Shown: in pieces, positions 5,761 through 9,135 of the stretch
Position numbering within the stretch: the first letter of the stretch is position 1
Layout: the number at the start of each line of letters is the position of its first letter
DNA from: an uncultured Ignavibacteria bacterium
Lineage (GTDB): Bacteria; Bacteroidota; Ignavibacteria; Tepidaquicellales; Tepidaquicellaceae
Direction: 5' to 3'
Assembly: GCA_937924675.1 (NCBI GenBank)
Contig: CALEVL010000038.1
Coordinates: forward strand, 1-9,135
Length of the DNA: 9,135 bases
Notes under the pieces: model-generated
Told to the model about the DNA's origin: nothing
Database searches by the model: none
Seen by the model: the letters and a program-made list of their open reading frames with translations, nothing else
Program-made: the position numbers and the translations under genes

Positions 5761-8544
5761 TCAAAACTTATAAGAGAGTGACAATCCGTAGTTTGTTCCA
5801 TAAGAATATTTAAGAACTTCCTTGTTATACTTCTGTCCGTTCAATTCAAATTCCTGCAGAAATATCTGATCTTCGGCAAGTATGTCCTTGATTGCAAACT
5901 TCGCTTCAAATCGATTGAGGAAGCTCTTTGTTATAGAGAAGTCAATAACATTTCTTCCCTGCTCTACAACATCACTGAAACCAATCTTTCCAACTTCTGC
6001 AATTCTCTCACCAAACCTGTTGTAAAGAAGATTTACACTCAAACCATAATCATAATTGTCATAGAAAAGACCAAGGTTCAGAAGATATGGTGATTGCCCC
6101 TGCAGTCTTCGTGTTGTTTCAGATGAACCTATCTCGAGCCCTTCAAGGTTAACTTCTGAGTTCACAAAAGTTATGTTGCCGTTAAAGGCAAGGTCTCTAA
6201 GATAACTTGAAATGAAACCCAGCTTCTTCCTTATCTCGATTTCAATACCGTAGTTGAATGCTCCGTTGGTAGCATTCTCAAATGTGTAAGATGGAATGAA
6301 AGCTCCTGATTGCACAGGTACAATGACCTTTTCAATTGGCTGATCAAATTTTTTATAGAACAGACTAACCGAGGCAATTTCTCCGGGTTCAGGGTAAATC
6401 TCATATCTAAGGTCATAATTTCTGACAAGACTTTCCTTCAAATCTGGATTACCGGAAGTTTCACCGGTTGTAATAAAATCAATGAATCCGTACGGTGCTA
6501 ACTCTCTGAGTTCGGGTCTTGAAACTGTTAGTGAGTATGATGCCCGGATATTAGTCTTTGGATTCATTTCATATGTCAAACCAATTGATGGAAGGAAATC
6601 TCTGTTGATTTCATTCACTTTTATTTCATCTTCGGTTGTCCTTTGAAACCCTGTCAGCTTTTGCTCATTATATTCATATCTCAAGCCGGCAACAAATCGG
6701 AATTTATCGAAGTAGCCGTCAATCATCCCGTATCCTGCATAGATGTTTTCATTTGCAACGTAGGAGTCGCTCTTGTTTGTTGTTTCTACAAATGAGATGA
6801 TCGTCGAATCTATGTTCTGAGGACCGAATATTGAATCAACCGGTTGGTACAGAATATCGAACGGAGATGAGAACGATTTGATTGGCGCAAAGAGTCTTGC
6901 ACTAAATTGCCTTCTTGTATCTGTAACAAGCATTCCGGTTTTGAACTTGCTCCTGAATGACTTTCCTGATTCAAGAAATTTCATTTCAAAATCCATATTT
7001 GCAAATCTCGAAAGATCTGTAAGCTCGGAGAAGAATCGTTCCCCTACTTTTGAATTTGCAACAATGCTCAAAGGGACAAAAAATTGTTCATCACTGCCCT
7101 GAAGTCTCTGATAATTTACTGTTTTGTAATCCGGCTCGGTTCTGTCGGCCTCTGAATAAGAAGCATTCCAGGTAATATTCATAGCAGAAGAAGTTCCAAG
7201 ATAATGACTTCCTGCAAGCTGTGTTGTAAACAAACTTCTTTCAGAGAAATAGTAACTGTACAACCTTTTTTCATTGTTCGACTTAATATTATCCACTCCT
7301 TCAAAATACTGAGTGAAGTCGTCAGAGACCAGCGTGTAAGTATTCTTTACACTTAGCTTATTGTTGTTTCCAATTTTGTAGTTTAAGTTAAACAAACCGC
7401 CGCTAAGCACATTATACTGAGATGATCTTCCGTCAAAGTCAAGAAGAGTGGTTGTATCAGAATTGAATATGTTTCTGTTTACATTTGAGTTTGTAAAAGC
7501 ATTACGGTAAGTATAGGATGCAATTGCCCCAAGTGGATTTCCGAATACTCCGAAATTATTTCCAAGAGATAATTGAAAGCCTCCGTTCATCGGAGCTTTT
7601 CTTTCATTTTGCCCCCAATTGTTCTTAAAAGACTTTCCGAGATTGTTAGCACCGGAGATAGGTGTTGTCGGGAAGTTTGACGGGATTGATCTACCTCCGT
7701 CATCTTTGCCGGAATTCCAGAATAGTAACTTGCTTTGACCAGCGTTATAGTCATAAAATCCTCCGTCAAGTGTGGTTTGGTTCACGAACGAGCCGGTCAA
7801 CTCAAATGAATATGTAAACTGTTCTACAAAATCCTTTGTGGTCAACTGAACCAGTCCGCCGGAAGTATTTCCCGGCAGATCAGGTGTAAAGGATTTAGAA
7901 ACGATTATGTTCTCAAGAAGCTTTGATGGAAACATATCAAAGGTGAATGACTTCTTATCAGTTTCCGTGCTTGGAACAAGAACACTGTTCAGTGTTGTAT
8001 TATTATATCTTTCTGATATTCCCCTTACGAAAACAAATTTACTTCCAACAATATTTATTCCGGTTACTCTCTTCACAACATCTGATGCAGATGCATCCGG
8101 AGCTCTCTTGATTTGCTGCTCACTTATTCCGTCCTGTATCTGATCCGAGTTCTTTTGTTCATTCAAAAGTGATTCTTCATTGGCAAGATTTGGAGTAGCT
8201 TCCACTGTAATTTCTTCAGTAGTGACTCCGTCAGTGTTTAAAGCCATATCAACGATTGTAGCTTTTCCTGAAACCACTACAACATCTTTTACTTTTCTTG
8301 TAGTATAGCCCACATAACTAAACTCGAGCTCATACTTTCCCGGAGCTATATCTTCAATGACATAACTTCCGTCCAGGTCTGCGATTGCACCGGTCTTTAC
8401 TTCAAGTACTTTAATAGTTGCACCCGTCAGCGGATCTGAATTCGCAGCATCAGTTACTTTGCCTTGTATGGATTGTGCGCTTGAATCAATTACTACCGAG
8501 AATGTTAGTAAAAACAGTAATGCTAAGATGTAGAGTCTGGACAT
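5761..8544 (-). CDS. TonB-dependent outer membrane receptor with CarboxypepD_reg-like domain
   Basis: A 927-residue outer membrane transporter that imports a ligand using energy passed on by TonB. Residues 1-24 are a signal peptide (MSRLYILALLFLLTFSVV, cleavage near SSAQ). Residues 26-103 are a CarboxypepD_reg-like domain (GKVTDAANSDPLTGATI, DLDGSYVIEDIAPGKYELEF). EEITVEA at about 110-116 is a candidate TonB box. Residues about 140-240 are the plug, with SDVVKRVTGINIVGSKFVFV, RGISERY, and NTSGGLVQLTTKDF. The rest is a beta-barrel with many aromatic-ended strands, finishing in YGLSLSYKF with the usual terminal Phe. Length is normal for the family and the gene is intact. No SusD-like lipoprotein accompanies it, so it is not a standard SusCD glycan system; its downstream partner is a phosphoesterase. 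The leader lacks a Shine-Dalgarno. A phased repeat array lies 49-114 bases upstream and suggests regulated expression. The substrate is unknown. Confidence 0.93.
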   Translation of the reverse strand: MSRLYILALLFLLTFSVVIDSSAQSIQGKVTDAANSDPLTGATIKVLEVKTGAIADLDGSYVIEDIAPGKYELEFSYVGYTTRKVKDVVVVSGKATIVDMALNTDGVTTEEITVEATPNLANEESLLNEQKNSDQIQDGISEQQIKRAPDASASDVVKRVTGINIVGSKFVFVRGISERYNNTTLNSVLVPSTETDKKSFTFDMFPSKLLENIIVSKSFTPDLPGNTSGGLVQLTTKDFVEQFTYSFELTGSFVNQTTLDGGFYDYNAGQSKLLFWNSGKDDGGRSIPSNFPTTPISGANNLGKSFKNNWGQNERKAPMNGGFQLSLGNNFGVFGNPLGAIASYTYRNAFTNSNVNRNIFNSDTTTLLDFDGRSSQYNVLSGGLFNLNYKIGNNNKLSVKNTYTLVSDDFTQYFEGVDNIKSNNEKRLYSYYFSERSLFTTQLAGSHYLGTSSAMNITWNASYSEADRTEPDYKTVNYQRLQGSDEQFFVPLSIVANSKVGERFFSELTDLSRFANMDFEMKFLESGKSFRSKFKTGMLVTDTRRQFSARLFAPIKSFSSPFDILYQPVDSIFGPQNIDSTIISFVETTNKSDSYVANENIYAGYGMIDGYFDKFRFVAGLRYEYNEQKLTGFQRTTEDEIKVNEINRDFLPSIGLTYEMNPKTNIRASYSLTVSRPELRELAPYGFIDFITTGETSGNPDLKESLVRNYDLRYEIYPEPGEIASVSLFYKKFDQPIEKVIVPVQSGAFIPSYTFENATNGAFNYGIEIEIRKKLGFISSYLRDLAFNGNITFVNSEVNLEGLEIGSSETTRRLQGQSPYLLNLGLFYDNYDYGLSVNLLYNRFGERIAEVGKIGFSDVVEQGRNVIDFSITKSFLNRFEAKFAIKDILAEDQIFLQEFELNGQKYNKEVLKYSYGTNYGLSLSYKF

Positions 8545-8592
8545 TATATTTGATTAGTTATGTAAAACTACTTTCGGCAGGTTTAATGCAGA

Positions 8593-8658
8593 TTACTTAA
8601 TTGTTACGCAATTAACTTTATTGTAACTAAATCATTACGGAGGTAAAGATTTCTTAAC
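8593..8658 (-). promoter_or_regulatory. Candidate response-regulator operator: six phased TWAC repeats before the receptor
   Basis: Read on the plus strand, TTAC, TTAC, TAAC, TAAC, TTAC and TAAC begin at 8593, 8604, 8613, 8624, 8635 and 8655. The spacings are 11, 9, 11, 11 and 20 bases, so the sites sit on one face of the helix. The array fills the gap between the upstream terminator and the receptor start. The same motif with the same 9/11 spacing occurs before the gene at 1098-3002. Direct repeats of about 11 bp are typical of PhoB/PhoP/OmpR-family activators. Which regulator binds is inference. No clear -10/-35 pair was seen. Confidence 0.5.
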
Positions 8659-8662
8659 ATAT

Positions 8663-8694
8663 AAAAAAACTCCCTGCCGAATTTCGACAGAGAG
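8663..8694 (-). terminator. Strong minus-strand terminator upstream of the receptor
   Basis: On the minus strand CTCTCTGTCG and CGGCAGGGAG pair over ten positions around an AAATT loop, followed at once by seven T. Two of the pairs are G-U in this orientation and C-A mismatches in the other, so it is built to work on the minus strand. It ends transcripts entering from the right, either from the T9SS protein gene at the window edge or from a small transcript in the 8695-9037 gap. Confidence 0.9.
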
Positions 8695-8815
8695 TAATGA
8701 TACTTTGCGGCAAAATTTCTTATCAGTTATCCGAACACGCTCTTGAAGAATCCCTTATGCGCCTTTTCTGCTTTCTTGCCATGCACTTCAGACTTCGGTG
8801 TGAAATTTTCAGCCC

Positions 8816-8853
8816 GCGTCAGAGTCTCCGGCGTTTTACCGGGACTCTGACGC
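8816..8853. repeat. Long inverted repeat (15-pair hairpin)
   Basis: GCGTCAGAGTC-T-CCGG and CCGGGACTCTGACGC pair perfectly over 15 positions except for one bulged T, around a CGTTTTA loop. There is no T run on either side, so it is not a simple terminator. Its outer bases GCGTCAGA recur inside the second unit of the neighbouring tandem repeat (8914-8921), which suggests that the two belong to one repeat element. Confidence 0.8.
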
Positions 8854-8887
8854 AACAGGAGACTACACTCTCTATGGGCGGGCGCCC

Positions 8888-8926
8888 CTGCCTGCAGCAG
8901 ACAGGCCTGCCTGGCGTCAGACAGGC
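8888..8926. repeat. Two tandem palindromic units CTGCCTG...CAGACAGGC
   Basis: Unit one (8888-8906, 19 bases) is CTGCCTGCAGCAGACAGGC and unit two (8907-8926, 20 bases) is CTGCCTGGCGTCAGACAGGC. Each can fold by GCCTG with CAGGC, and neighbouring units can also pair with each other. CCTGCC follows at 8929-8934 as a partial third copy. The form matches dispersed intergenic palindromic repeats; no transposase is nearby. Confidence 0.75.
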
Positions 8927-9037
8927 ATCCTGCCTCATTCATACTGTCTGTGCCGTGACGGAAGTTCCGATATCACAAGAAAGACTCCTTATGAGCCAAG
9001 CTGTTTCCTTACAGTATATTGTGATCCGGTCAATTCT

Positions 9038-9135
9038 TCACTTTATCACTACAAGCTTTTTTGTTGCAGTAAATTCATGAGCTTTCATCATGCAGAAGTA
9101 TGTTCCGCTTGGTAGCGATGCAGCGTTGAAAGTTG
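9038..9135 (-). CDS. C-terminal end of a T9SS-sorted secreted protein (partial)
   Basis: The window edge cuts this gene. The first whole codon is at 9133 and the frame runs 31 residues to a TGA at 9040-9038. The visible peptide contains FNAASLPSGTYFCMMKAHEF and ends ATKKLVVIK. This is the last third of a T9SS type A sorting domain: compare WDASSYSSGVYFYRI ... KTLKMMLIK in the gene at 138-992 and WNAADFPSGVYLYKL ... KTMKMTLLK in the gene at 3217-4884. The protein is therefore exported by the type IX system; its main domain lies outside the window. Its transcript may run about 340 bases further to the terminator at 8663-8694. Confidence 0.85.
   Translation of the reverse strand, partial: TFNAASLPSGTYFCMMKAHEFTATKKLVVIK

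Larger units (their letters stand above)
8695..9037. other. Gap of about 340 bases with palindromic repeats and no firm gene
   Basis: This stretch lies between the terminator at 8663-8694 and the stop of the partial gene at 9038. It contains a long hairpin (8816-8853) and a tandem CTGCCTG/CAGACAGGC repeat (8888-8926), and is more GC-rich in its middle than the coding regions. One minus-strand open frame (8727-8942, 71 codons) crosses both repeats and ends in a lysine-rich tail, HGKKAEKAHKGFFKSVFG, 32 bases before the terminator. It has no ribosome-binding site and I cannot support it as a gene. An open frame on the plus strand across the same area is a shadow. Confidence 0.6.

Noticed and set aside
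5741..5764. TTG start for the phosphoesterase overlapping the receptor stop
   Set aside because: It adds eight residues with no family support and no ribosome-binding site; the ATG at 5740 is the simpler choice, though the overlap cannot be excluded.
8545..8560. TATAAT immediately before the receptor ATG as a -10 element
   Set aside because: It overlaps the start codon region, which would place transcription start inside the gene; no -35 partner was found.
8697..9080. Plus-strand open frame of 127 codons
   Set aside because: It runs antisense to the T9SS tail at 9038-9135 and through the palindromic repeats, and its translation looks like no protein family.

Overview
The window looks like chromosomal DNA from a member of the Bacteroidota/Ignavibacteriota side of the FCB group, most likely Ignavibacteria. 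Three C-termini have the look of type IX secretion (T9SS) sorting domains, two with the NYPNPFNPSTKI signature. There is a Sus-type TonB-dependent receptor with an N-terminal CarboxypepD_reg-like domain. One secreted protein ends in a 'KHKNSIETWSK ... GDPNQDCVVDASD' module of the kind I associate with Ignavibacteria. The lineage is inferred from these protein styles, not from a marker gene.

Every supported gene lies on the minus strand, so transcription runs from high to low coordinates. From right to left: the last 32 codons of a T9SS-sorted protein (9038-9135, cut by the window edge); a gap with palindromic repeats closed by a strong minus-strand terminator (8663-8694); a likely operon of a TonB-dependent receptor (5761-8544), an LpxH-like metallophosphoesterase (4967-5740) and a secreted beta-helix-like protein with a T9SS tail (3217-4884), ended by a terminator at 3160-3190; a second, closely related beta-helix-like protein that carries a dockerin tail instead (1098-3002), with its own ribosome-binding site and terminator; and a small secreted protein with a cohesin-like body and a T9SS tail (138-992), followed by a terminator at 75-108.

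The genes read as a cell-surface module. The receptor would import a substrate across the outer membrane, two paralogous surface proteins would sit outside, and a phosphoesterase would work in the cytoplasm. Upstream of the receptor and upstream of the dockerin-tailed paralog there are arrays of a TWAC motif repeated at about 9-12 bp. This is the geometry of tandem binding sites for OmpR/PhoB-type response regulators. Common control of the two transcription units, possibly by phosphate, is the most interesting hypothesis here, but it is inference.

The left edge (1-74) holds no gene I can support, only a weak GC-rich hairpin near 28-48. No tRNA, rRNA, CRISPR array, transposase or complete insertion sequence was seen.
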